Shown in pieces: positions 1-6,714 of a stretch of 30,176 nucleotides of DNA (positions are counted from its first letter, which is position 1; each line of letters begins with the position of its first letter). The translations under genes were made by a program, and so were the position numbers. Under the pieces are notes generated by a model. The model worked only from the letters and a program-made list of their open reading frames with translations, did no database searches and was not told where the DNA came from. Source of the DNA: Chersky-267 sp034666965 (GTDB lineage: Bacteria; Chloroflexota; Limnocylindria; Limnocylindrales; CSP1-4); NCBI GenBank assembly GCA_034666965.1, contig JAXDKT010000076.1:1-30176 (forward strand), written 5' to 3'.

Positions 1-1
1 C

Positions 2-1129
2 TTCGGCCGCATCTTCTACAACCAGGCGCGCATGTCCGCCGCCGGCATCCCGCAGGTCGCGCTCGTCATGGGCTCCTCGACCGCCGGCGGGGCGTACGTC
101 CCGGCGATGAGCGACGAGTCCGTCATCGTCCGCGGCACGGGCACGATCTTCCTCGGCGGCCCGCCGCTCGTGAAGGCGGCGACCGGCGAGGACGTGAGCG
201 CCGAGGACCTCGGTGGCGCCGAGGTGCACACCCGTCACTCCGGCGTGGTCGATCACGAGGCACTCGACGACGAGCACGCCCTGGCGCTCGGCCGCTCGAT
301 CGTGGCCAACCTCAACCGGCGCCCGCCCATGCCGCCCTGGGACCGGCGGGCGTCCGAGCCACCCGCGGTCGCGCTCGAGGGTGACGAGGTCACCGGCCAG
401 GCTCATCTCTACGCCGCGATCCCGACCGACCTGCGTCGGCCCCTCGAGATCCGAGAGGTGATCGCCCGGCTCGTGGACGGCAGTCGCTTCCACGAGTTCA
501 AGCCGCTCTACGGCGAGACCCTGGTGACCGGCTTTGCCCACCTCGACGGCTTCCCCATTGGGATCGTGGCCAACGACGGAATCCTGTTCTCCGCCTCGGC
601 CCTCAAGGGCGCCCACTTCATCGAGCTGTGCGCTCAGCGCCGGATCCCGCTGGTCTTCCTCCAGAACATCACCGGCTTCATGGTCGGGCGCGAGTACGAG
701 GCCGGGGGCATCGCCAAGGACGGCGCCAAGATGGTCATGGCGGTGGCCTGCGCGGAAGTGCCCAAGTTCACCGTCGTGGTGGGCGGCTCGTTCGGGGCCG
801 GCAACTACGCGATGGCCGGTCGGGCCTACGGGCCGCGCTTCCTGTGGTCGTGGCCAAACAGCCGGATCTCGGTGATGGGCGGCCAGCAGGCGGCCCGGGT
901 CCTATCGACGGTCCGCGGCGACCTTGCCGACGATGCCGAGCGGGATGCGTTCGAGGCACCCATTCTCGAGCGTTACGAGGCCGAGGGCAGTCCCTACTTT
1001 GCGACCGCGCGGTTGTGGGACGACGGCGTGATCGATCCACTCGATACCCGACGCGTGCTGGCGCTGGGCATCGCCGCCGCCCTCCATGCACCGATCCCCG
1101 AGACGCGCTTCGGCGTCTTCCGGATGTGA
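2..1129 (+). CDS. mccB: Methylcrotonyl-CoA carboxylase, carboxyltransferase (beta) subunit, 5' end outside window
   Basis: Carboxyltransferase half of the biotin enzyme that converts 3-methylcrotonyl-CoA to 3-methylglutaconyl-CoA in cytoplasmic leucine breakdown. The frame is open from base 2 and gives the last 375 residues; the family has about 530, so roughly the first 160 are missing off the left edge. The visible part follows human MCCB from remembered sequence: FGRIFYNQA, MGSSTAGGAYVPAMSDE, GPPLVKAATGE, AEDLGGAEVH, FLQNITGFMVGREYEA, GGSFGAGNYAM and the C-terminal FGVFRM. These features separate it from propionyl-CoA and acetyl-CoA carboxylase beta subunits. Its alpha partner lies about 1.7 kb downstream, with the hydratase that acts on its product between them. 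The ATG at 32 is internal to a conserved stretch and is not the start. Confidence 0.95.
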   Translation, partial: FGRIFYNQARMSAAGIPQVALVMGSSTAGGAYVPAMSDESVIVRGTGTIFLGGPPLVKAATGEDVSAEDLGGAEVHTRHSGVVDHEALDDEHALALGRSIVANLNRRPPMPPWDRRASEPPAVALEGDEVTGQAHLYAAIPTDLRRPLEIREVIARLVDGSRFHEFKPLYGETLVTGFAHLDGFPIGIVANDGILFSASALKGAHFIELCAQRRIPLVFLQNITGFMVGREYEAGGIAKDGAKMVMAVACAEVPKFTVVVGGSFGAGNYAMAGRAYGPRFLWSWPNSRISVMGGQQAARVLSTVRGDLADDAERDAFEAPILERYEAEGSPYFATARLWDDGVIDPLDTRRVLALGIAAALHAPIPETRFGVFRM

Positions 1130-1164
1130 GATCCAGCCGTCGCCGGCAGCGACCCGCCGTCGGG

Positions 1165-1170
1165 TAGCAT
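1165..1170 (+). promoter_or_regulatory. -10-like hexamer TAGCAT ahead of the MOSC gene
   Basis: TAGCAT ends exactly 6 bases before the ATG at 1177, so transcription would begin at or beside the start codon. No Shine-Dalgarno is visible. The same arrangement recurs at several other starts in this window. No clear -35 is seen. Confidence 0.55.
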
Positions 1171-1176
1171 CGCGCC

Positions 1177-1956
1177 ATGGCGCATGTCAGCCGCTTCTCG
1201 ATCGCGCCGGTCAGGAGCCTGGGTCTCGAGCACCCCGAAGCGATCGACGTGACCGAGGTGGGAGTCGTCGAGGACCGACGGTTCTTCCTCGCGGATGAGG
1301 GCAACCGGCTCGTCGACCGGATCGTCATCGGCGAGCTGGTACGGATCGCCGCCCATACGGATCCGGAGGCCACGACCCTCCGGTTGACCTTTCCCGACGG
1401 CCGCGCCCTCGAGGACGAGGTCCGCCTCGGGGAAGCGATCGAGACGCCGATCCACGGTCGGACGGGCGTCGGGCACGTCGTGGAGGGGCCCTGGGCCGAA
1501 GCACTCTCGGCGTTCTGTGGCCGGCCGATTCGCCTCGTCCGCTGCGACTGGCCAGCCGGCACGCGACGGGGCAACCCCACGAGCCTGGTGTCGAACGGTT
1601 CGCTCCAGGAGCTCGCCCGACAGAGCGGCGTCGACGCGGTCGACGGGCGGCGGTTCCGGATGCTGATCGAGCTCGACGGAATGGCACCGCACGAAGAGGA
1701 CACCTGGATCGGTCGGCGGATCGCGATCGGCGCTGCGGTGCTGGCCATCACCAAGCCCGATGCCCGCTGTGCCATCACGACCCAGCATCCCGAAACGGGC
1801 GTTCGCGACCTCGACACCCTCCGGACGATCATCGCCTACCGCGGCCTGGCCGACGGCAAGAACGCAAACTTCGGGGTCCTGGGCGACGTCGCCCAACCGG
1901 GCCGGATCCGCCTCGGTGACGAGGTCACCGTCCTCGACGCTGGCTCGGCCCGATGA
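1177..1956 (+). CDS. MOSC domain protein
   Basis: A 259-residue MOSC-family protein, related to the sulfur-carrier domain of molybdenum cofactor sulfurases and to YcbX/mARC-type proteins. Residues 3-90 look like the N-terminal MOSC beta-barrel (start AHVSRFSIAPVRSL, then VEDRRFFLAD). The MOSC core follows, with the conserved cysteine at C198 inside RCAITTQHPETG, the position that binds sulfur or the molybdenum cofactor in relatives. The ATG at 1177 is chosen because a TAGCAT hexamer sits 6 bases upstream. The gene lies between the carboxylase beta gene and the hydratase and overlaps the hydratase by 4 bases (ATGA), so it is probably co-transcribed with leucine catabolism genes. A molybdenum role there is not evident, and the substrate is unknown. 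Confidence 0.85.
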   Translation: MAHVSRFSIAPVRSLGLEHPEAIDVTEVGVVEDRRFFLADEGNRLVDRIVIGELVRIAAHTDPEATTLRLTFPDGRALEDEVRLGEAIETPIHGRTGVGHVVEGPWAEALSAFCGRPIRLVRCDWPAGTRRGNPTSLVSNGSLQELARQSGVDAVDGRRFRMLIELDGMAPHEEDTWIGRRIAIGAAVLAITKPDARCAITTQHPETGVRDLDTLRTIIAYRGLADGKNANFGVLGDVAQPGRIRLGDEVTVLDAGSAR

Positions 1957-2771
1957 CCGACGCCCTGAGGATCGAGCGGACCTGGCCCGGCGGCGTCGTG
2001 GCCACGGTGACGCTGTCGAAGCCGGACCGCCACAACGCCTTCGACGCGTCGCTCATCGCCGAGCTGCGCTCGGCCTTCCTCGGCCTCGCTCGGGAAGAGC
2101 CGGCCAGTCTGCGGGCTGTCGTCCTGGCCGGCGCCGGACCGTCGTTCTGCGCCGGTGCCGACGTCGACTGGATGCGGGCGGCCCTGACGCTCGACACCGA
2201 GGCCAACGAACAGGACGCCATGGCCATGGCCGAGATGTTCGAGGCGATCGACACCTGTCCTGTGCCCGTCATCGCCCGGGTCCACGGTGCGGCGCTGGGT
2301 GGGGGGATGGGCCTGTGTGCCGTCAGCGACCTGGTCATCGCCGAGAGCGGCGCACGGTTCGGCTTCACCGAGACGCGCCTGGGGATCCTGCCCGCGGTCA
2401 TTGCTCCGTTCGTCATCGCCAAGATCGGCGAGAGCCATGCCCGGGCGCTGTTCCCCGGAGGTCGGCGGTTCGACGCGACACGGGCGGGCCGGATCGGCCT
2501 GGTCCACGAGGTGGTCGAGGGCGTCGTGGCGCTCGATGCCGCGGTGGAGGCGGCGATCGCCGACGTCCTGGCGGCCGGGCCGACCGCCGCGAGGGCCGCC
2601 AAGGCGATCGTGCGCGAGGTCCGTGGCCTGCCCCATGGCGCATCCAAGTGGCACACCGCCCGGGTCATTGCGCGCCAACGCCGGACGGCCGAGGCCCAGG
2701 AGGGTTTCGCCGCATTCAGCGAGCGACGACCGCCGGGCTGGGTCCCGCCCAAGCCCGACGCTCACGGATAG
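1953..2771 (+). CDS. liuC: Methylglutaconyl-CoA hydratase (enoyl-CoA hydratase family)
   Basis: A 272-residue crotonase-fold enzyme expected to hydrate 3-methylglutaconyl-CoA to HMG-CoA, the step between methylcrotonyl-CoA carboxylase and HMG-CoA lyase. Oxyanion-hole segments are seen as GAGPSFCAGADVDWM and VHGAALGGGMGLCAVSDL. The segment RLGILPAVIAPFVIAKIGE resembles the LiuC-type hydratase of Pseudomonas rather than generic enoyl-CoA hydratases, which have a Gly-rich GGTQRL motif there. The start ATG overlaps the stop of the MOSC gene (ATGA), indicating translational coupling. The neighbouring carboxylase subunits and HMG-CoA lyase support the specific assignment; by sequence alone it could be another short-chain enoyl-CoA hydratase. 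Confidence 0.88.
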   Translation: MTDALRIERTWPGGVVATVTLSKPDRHNAFDASLIAELRSAFLGLAREEPASLRAVVLAGAGPSFCAGADVDWMRAALTLDTEANEQDAMAMAEMFEAIDTCPVPVIARVHGAALGGGMGLCAVSDLVIAESGARFGFTETRLGILPAVIAPFVIAKIGESHARALFPGGRRFDATRAGRIGLVHEVVEGVVALDAAVEAAIADVLAAGPTAARAAKAIVREVRGLPHGASKWHTARVIARQRRTAEAQEGFAAFSERRPPGWVPPKPDAHG

Positions 2772-2854
2772 CGGCCGCCAACGACCTGTCCGTGGCGCCC
2801 CACACGAGGCGAAGCCTCCACGCCGTCCGGCTTGCGCGCCCGGCTCGCGAACGC

Positions 2855-2860
2855 GACAAT
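2855..2860 (+). promoter_or_regulatory. -10-like hexamer GACAAT ahead of mccA
   Basis: GACAAT ends 6 bases before the ATG at 2867. The 6-base spacer CGCGCC is identical to the one before the MOSC gene at 1177. It is a weaker match than the TAnnnT examples (first base G). It fits a leaderless promoter in the 95-base gap after liuC. No Shine-Dalgarno is seen. Confidence 0.4.
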
Positions 2861-2866
2861 CGCGCC

Positions 2867-4975
2867 ATGGACCCACGTCCCGAATTGAGCCCGGCTGCGG
2901 CAGCACGCCTGCTGGGGACCTCGCCTCGAACGGTCCAGCGCTGGATCGCACAGGGCCGGTTTCCCGCTCGACGGGTCGGTGGGCGGTGGCGTGTCGCATA
3001 TGGCGCACTTGACGCGTTCAAGACCGCGCACGAACGTGGCGAGACCCCGGAACCGCCGGAATCTTCGGTCGTCCGGGGGACCCGCTCCGAACCGATTCGC
3101 GCGCTCTTCGTCGCCAACCGCGGCGAGATCGCCGCTCGCATCCGGCGCACGACCGACCGGCTGGGCATCCGGGCGATCGTGCCCGGTGTCGATGGCCAAC
3201 CGGAGGTCGACCTCCTCGACGGTCCCGCCCTGGTGGCCGCAGCCCGGTCCTCCGGCGCCGATGCCGTCCACCCTGGGTTCGGATTCCTCAGCGAGAACGC
3301 CGACTTCGCCGCCCTGGTGGTCGCTGCCGGGCTCCGCTGGGTCGGTCCGCCGGCGGAGGCCATCCGGGCGATGGGCGACAAGGCCGCGGCTCGGCGGCTG
3401 GCCGCGAACCTGGGCATCCCGGTCGTGCCCGGCTACGACGGTCTCGACCAGTCCGACGAGGCGCTCGGGGGCGCCGCGGTTGGGATCGGGGTTCCGCTCA
3501 TCGTCAAGCCGAGCGCGGGCGGTGGCGGCAAAGGGATGCGGGTGGTCCGCGACCTTGCCGGGCTGGGCGAGGCGCTGGCCGCCGCCCGACGCGAGGCGCG
3601 GATGGCTTTTGGCGATGACCGGCTGGTCCTCGAGCGCTACCTCGAAGGGCCGCGCCACGTCGAGGTCCAGGTCCTGTTCGACGAGCACGGTCACGGCGTC
3701 CACCTGGGCGAGCGCGACTGCTCGCTCCAGCGGCGCCATCAGAAGATCCTCGAGGAGACGCCCTCGCCGGCCATCGATCGCCACCTGCGCGCTCGTCTCG
3801 GGAGCGAGGCGCTGAGGCTCGCGGGAGCGGTCGGGTACGTCAATGCCGGGACCTGCGAGTTCCTCCTGGACGATGGCGGCGAGCCCTACTTCCTGGAGAT
3901 GAACACACGCCTGCAGGTCGAGCACCCCGTCACCGAGCTGGCCATCGAGCGAGACCTCGTCGCCGACCAGCTGCGGATTGCGGCCGGCGAACCGCTCGGC
4001 TTCGACCAGGTCCAGGCCGATGCGGCCCTGGCTCGGGGCCGTCACGCGATCGAGGTCCGGCTCTACGCGGAGGATGCCGAGGCAGGCTTCCTGCCGGCGG
4101 TGGGCCGGGTCGAGGCGCTCCAATGGCCGGCGGATCGGGATGGGACGATCCGGGTCGACAGCGGGGTCGCGCCAGGAAGCGTCGTCGACGAGCGGTTCGA
4201 CCCGATGCTGGCCAAGATCGCTGCCGTCGGCCCCGACCGCCAGACGGCGCTGACGCGCCTGACCGAAGCCCTGGACGACACCATCGTGCTCGGCCTGATC
4301 ACGAACCTCCGCTTCCTGCGCTGGCTGGTGCGCCAGCCGGTCACCGTCGAGGGCCAGGCGCGAATCGACTCGCTCAGCCGCATCTGGCCCCCGGCGGCGG
4401 GGCTCGGGGACGTGCCTGACGATGCCTGGTCGATCGCCGCCGGGCTCCTCGGGGCGACGACAGAGGGGCATGCCGCCGACGGCGGATCCGGCGGACGGCA
4501 CGCACGGTCGACCGACGATCTGGGCAGCTGGGCCGGGGGCTGGCGGCTGAACGCACGGCCCCGGCTCCGCTTGATCCTCGACGGCGAGGTGGAGCGGACG
4601 GTCGACGTGCCGGACGGCGCCGTACCAGCCCGACAGGCGGTCCTGGCGGCGGACCGGACCGTCCACGTCGACGTCGACGGCCGGAGCCTGCCCTTCCGGG
4701 TGGCGTCCGCACCCGACGTCGATCGCGCGGTCCGCGCCGCGGCGGCACACCAGGCCAGCGGCCTCGGGCCCGTGACCGCGCCCATGCCCGGCGCGGTGCT
4801 GACGATCCACGTCGTGCCCGGAGCGACGGTCGCGGTCGGGGACCCGCTGGTCACCCTCGAGGCAATGAAGATGGAGCACGTCGTCGTGGCTCCCGGTCCG
4901 GGTACGGTCGGAGCGATCGATGTCGGGGTCTCGGACCAGGTCCGCCGCGGCCAGACGCTGATCGTCCTGCAGTGA
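2867..4975 (+). CDS. mccA: Methylcrotonyl-CoA carboxylase alpha (biotin carboxylase/carrier) with N-terminal helix-turn-helix domain
   Basis: A 702-residue biotin-dependent carboxylase subunit: ATP-dependent carboxylation of biotin, then delivery to the MccB partner. From residue 77 there is a biotin carboxylase domain (FVANRGEIAARI, ATP-grasp glycine loop SAGGGGKGMRVV near 216-227, later RDCSLQRRHQKILEE and EMNTRLQVEHPVTE). A biotinyl domain closes the protein, with the lysine acceptor in EAMKMEH. Two features are odd. Residues 6-56 form an excisionase/MerR-type helix-turn-helix (LSPAAAARLLGTSPRTVQRW, then a wing with GRFPARRVGGRWRV) not found in normal MccA. And between NRGE and HPGFGF the protein is about 19 residues shorter than E. 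coli AccC by hand count. There is no in-frame ATG, GTG or TTG between the HTH and the carboxylase, so the fusion is probably real. MccA identity is inferred from neighbours. Confidence 0.88.
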   Translation: MDPRPELSPAAAARLLGTSPRTVQRWIAQGRFPARRVGGRWRVAYGALDAFKTAHERGETPEPPESSVVRGTRSEPIRALFVANRGEIAARIRRTTDRLGIRAIVPGVDGQPEVDLLDGPALVAAARSSGADAVHPGFGFLSENADFAALVVAAGLRWVGPPAEAIRAMGDKAAARRLAANLGIPVVPGYDGLDQSDEALGGAAVGIGVPLIVKPSAGGGGKGMRVVRDLAGLGEALAAARREARMAFGDDRLVLERYLEGPRHVEVQVLFDEHGHGVHLGERDCSLQRRHQKILEETPSPAIDRHLRARLGSEALRLAGAVGYVNAGTCEFLLDDGGEPYFLEMNTRLQVEHPVTELAIERDLVADQLRIAAGEPLGFDQVQADAALARGRHAIEVRLYAEDAEAGFLPAVGRVEALQWPADRDGTIRVDSGVAPGSVVDERFDPMLAKIAAVGPDRQTALTRLTEALDDTIVLGLITNLRFLRWLVRQPVTVEGQARIDSLSRIWPPAAGLGDVPDDAWSIAAGLLGATTEGHAADGGSGGRHARSTDDLGSWAGGWRLNARPRLRLILDGEVERTVDVPDGAVPARQAVLAADRTVHVDVDGRSLPFRVASAPDVDRAVRAAAAHQASGLGPVTAPMPGAVLTIHVVPGATVAVGDPLVTLEAMKMEHVVVAPGPGTVGAIDVGVSDQVRRGQTLIVLQ

Positions 4976-4994
4976 CCGACGGCGCCGGGCTTGG

Positions 4995-5000
4995 TACATT
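4995..5000 (+). promoter_or_regulatory. -10-like hexamer TACATT ahead of the 60-residue protein gene
   Basis: TACATT lies 19 bases after the mccA stop. A start about 7 bases downstream would leave a leader of roughly 16 bases containing the AAGGAGG site, so this gene could be transcribed on its own. Confidence 0.4.
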
Positions 5001-5011
5001 CCCGGCGAACG

Positions 5012-5018
5012 AAGGAGG
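5012..5018 (+). promoter_or_regulatory. Strong Shine-Dalgarno AAGGAGG
   Basis: AAGGAGG is separated by 4 bases (CTCG) from the GTG at 5023. It decides the start over the longer open frame that reaches back to 4972. It is one of only two full-strength ribosome binding sites seen in the window. Confidence 0.75.
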
Positions 5019-5022
5019 CTCG

Positions 5023-5205
5023 GTGACCAAGTCCCTGCCAAAGACCCGCGACGAGCTGCTGGCTCTCCACGCCCAGGCTCGCCGTCGCCGGAACGCTGCC
5101 CCGCTCGGCGGCGAGGAGCATCAGGCCGCCTGCCAGGAGATTGCCGCGATCGAGGTCCGGATCGCCGAGATCGAGGCTCCCACGGTCGCCGCGGCCAAAG
5201 GCTGA
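5023..5205 (+). CDS. Small charged coiled-coil protein, unknown function
   Basis: A 60-residue protein beginning MTKSLPKTRDELLALHAQA, followed by an Arg-rich stretch (ARRRRNAAPLGGEEH) and an alternating acidic/hydrophobic helix (EIAAIEVRIAEIE), then a short Ala tail. It has no signal peptide or membrane segment. The pattern suggests two helices, the second able to form a coiled coil; the basic patch could bind nucleic acid or an acidic partner, but this is guesswork. It sits between mccA and HMG-CoA lyase with its own TACATT element and a perfect Shine-Dalgarno, unlike its leaderless neighbours, and this signal sets the GTG start. The coding call is supported by the ribosome binding site, tight packing and sensible amino acid composition. 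Function not recognised. Confidence 0.7.
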   Translation: MTKSLPKTRDELLALHAQARRRRNAAPLGGEEHQAACQEIAAIEVRIAEIEAPTVAAAKG

Positions 5206-5214
5206 CCGGCGGTC

Positions 5215-6165
5215 ATGACCGACGGGCCAGCCCAAGCTTCCGAACGTCACGTCCGGATCTACGAAGTCGGGCCGCGCGACGGCCTCCAGAACGAGGCGAC
5301 GCCGGTTTCCGTCGAGGACAAGGTTCGTTTCGTCGAGCTGCTCGTGGCGGCCGGCCTGCGCGAGATCGAGGCGACGAGCTTCGTCAGTCCCAAGGCGATC
5401 CCACAGCTCGCCGACGCCGACGAGCTGCTGCCGGCCCTGCCCGACGTCACCGGTGTGCGCTACCCGGTGCTCGTCCCGAACATGCGCGGGATGGCCCGGG
5501 CCGAAGCCGCCGGAGCGGATGCGCTGGCCGTCTTCAGCGCCACCACCGACGCCTTCACCGAGCACAACATCGGGCTGTCGGTGGCCGACTCGCTGGACGC
5601 CTTCGCTCCGGTCCTCGAGCGGGCCGGCGAGCTCGGCTGGTGGCGCCGCGCGTATGTCTCGACGGCATTCGGCTGCCCGTACACCGGCCGGGTCGATCCG
5701 GCCCGGGCCGTCGAGCTCGCGCTCGAGTTGCTCGAGCTGGGCGCGGACGAGATCTGCTTCGGGGACACGATCGGAGTCGCAGTCCCGGACCAGGTCGCCG
5801 AGCTCACCGAACTGGCCACGGCGGCCGGTCTTCACCTGGACCGGCTGGCCTATCACTTCCACGACACCCGGGGTACGGCCCTGGCCAACGTCTCGGCCGG
5901 CCTCGCGGCCGGTGTCCGCTGCTTCGATGCCTCGACCGGAGGCACGGGCGGCTGCCCCTACGCTCCGGGGGCCTCGGGCAACCTGGCCACCGAGGACCTC
6001 GTGTACCTGCTCGACGCCGAGGGCTGGCAGCACGGCGTTCGGCTCGAGGCCGTCGTCGAGGCCGCGCGCTGGATCGCTGCCGCCCTCGGGCGGCCGCTCG
6101 CCAGCAAGGTCGGCCAGGCGGGTGGCTGGGATCCACTGACCGGCGCCGCGACGGCGCGCGGCTGA
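5215..6165 (+). CDS. mvaB: Hydroxymethylglutaryl-CoA lyase
   Basis: A 316-residue DRE-TIM-barrel enzyme that cleaves HMG-CoA to acetyl-CoA and acetoacetate, the last step of leucine degradation. The N-terminal motif EVGPRDGLQNE carries the catalytic Arg/Asp; SFVSPKAIPQLADADE follows. The metal-ligand histidine region is YHFHDTRGTALANV, and the signature loop GGTGGCPYAPGASGN holds the catalytic cysteine that distinguishes HMG-CoA lyase from isopropylmalate and citramalate synthases. Length is normal for the bacterial enzyme. The ATG lies 9 bases after the preceding stop, so it is probably co-transcribed with the 60-residue gene. With mccB, liuC and mccA this gives the pathway from methylcrotonyl-CoA to acetyl-CoA and acetoacetate; the isovaleryl-CoA dehydrogenase is not in the window. 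Confidence 0.95.
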   Translation: MTDGPAQASERHVRIYEVGPRDGLQNEATPVSVEDKVRFVELLVAAGLREIEATSFVSPKAIPQLADADELLPALPDVTGVRYPVLVPNMRGMARAEAAGADALAVFSATTDAFTEHNIGLSVADSLDAFAPVLERAGELGWWRRAYVSTAFGCPYTGRVDPARAVELALELLELGADEICFGDTIGVAVPDQVAELTELATAAGLHLDRLAYHFHDTRGTALANVSAGLAAGVRCFDASTGGTGGCPYAPGASGNLATEDLVYLLDAEGWQHGVRLEAVVEAARWIAAALGRPLASKVGQAGGWDPLTGAATARG

Positions 6166-6183
6166 TCGCTTTCGCGCTCCTGC

Positions 6184-6189
6184 TATTCT
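6184..6189 (+). promoter_or_regulatory. -10-like hexamer TATTCT ahead of the HNH gene
   Basis: TATTCT ends 9 bases before the ATG at 6199. The spacing is 3 bases longer than at the other leaderless-type starts here, which would leave zero to three bases of leader. No Shine-Dalgarno is visible. Confidence 0.5.
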
Positions 6190-6198
6190 CCCGAAGCC

Positions 6199-6714
6199 AT
6201 GGACGGTGTGGTTCTCGTCCTGAACCAGAATTACGAGCCGCTCAACGTCTGCAATCTGCCGCGTGCCTTCCGTCTCCTGTTCGGAGAGAAGGCCGAGGTC
6301 GTCGAGTACGACCACCAGATGATCCGGACGCCGCGGACGGAATTCCGCGCGCCGTCGGTCATCCGCATCCAGCACCAGGTCCGCCGCCCGCGGCCGCGGG
6401 TGAAGCTGACCCGCCGGGAGATCTTCAGCCGGGATGGGCATCGCTGCCAGTACTGCGGCCGGCAGTCGCACGACCTGACCCTCGACCATGTGGTGCCCCG
6501 TCACCGCGGCGGCGGCCACACCTGGGAGAACCTCGTCGCCGCCTGCCAGGCGTGCAACCACCGGAAGGGTGGCAAGCCCCTCGAGGAGACCCGCCTCCGG
6601 CTCGTGCGAGCGCCGTTCGAGCCCCGCAGCGACGTCTACTCGCTGTTCACGCCGTACCTGATGGACGACCGGAACGAGGCGTGGCGCGACTACCTGTTCC
6701 TCGGTCGGAACTGA
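6199..6714 (+). CDS. HNH endonuclease family protein
   Basis: A 171-residue protein with a C-terminal HNH nuclease module. Two CxxC pairs (C83/C86 in CQYCGR, C116/C119 in CQACNH) form a structural zinc site. Between them lies LTLDHVVPRHRGGGHTWENL, with D96-H97, N111 and then H121 as the HNH core. The N-terminal 65 residues (VLVLNQNYEPLNVCNLPRA) match a family of stand-alone HNH proteins common as single chromosomal copies in Chloroflexota, Actinomycetota and Cyanobacteria. No restriction-modification partner, intein or homing context surrounds it, so it is more likely a housekeeping nuclease of unknown role than a defence gene. The start is supported by the upstream TATTCT element. Confidence 0.88.
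   Translation: MDGVVLVLNQNYEPLNVCNLPRAFRLLFGEKAEVVEYDHQMIRTPRTEFRAPSVIRIQHQVRRPRPRVKLTRREIFSRDGHRCQYCGRQSHDLTLDHVVPRHRGGGHTWENLVAACQACNHRKGGKPLEETRLRLVRAPFEPRSDVYSLFTPYLMDDRNEAWRDYLFLGRN

Noticed and set aside
1760..2866. A longer N-terminus for mccA reaching back through liuC
   Set aside because: This part overlaps liuC entirely, is low-complexity, and the ATG at 2867 begins a recognisable HTH domain with a -10-like element 6 bases ahead.
2762..6561. Very long antisense open frames (hundreds of codons) opposite mccA and mvaB
   Set aside because: In such GC-rich DNA stop codons are rare in the shadow frames. The translations are rich in Arg, Pro and Gly with no domain, while the plus strand encodes clear enzymes.
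6199..6714. HNH gene as a restriction, homing or defence nuclease
   Set aside because: No methyltransferase, intein, intron or other defence gene is nearby and gene packing is ordinary.
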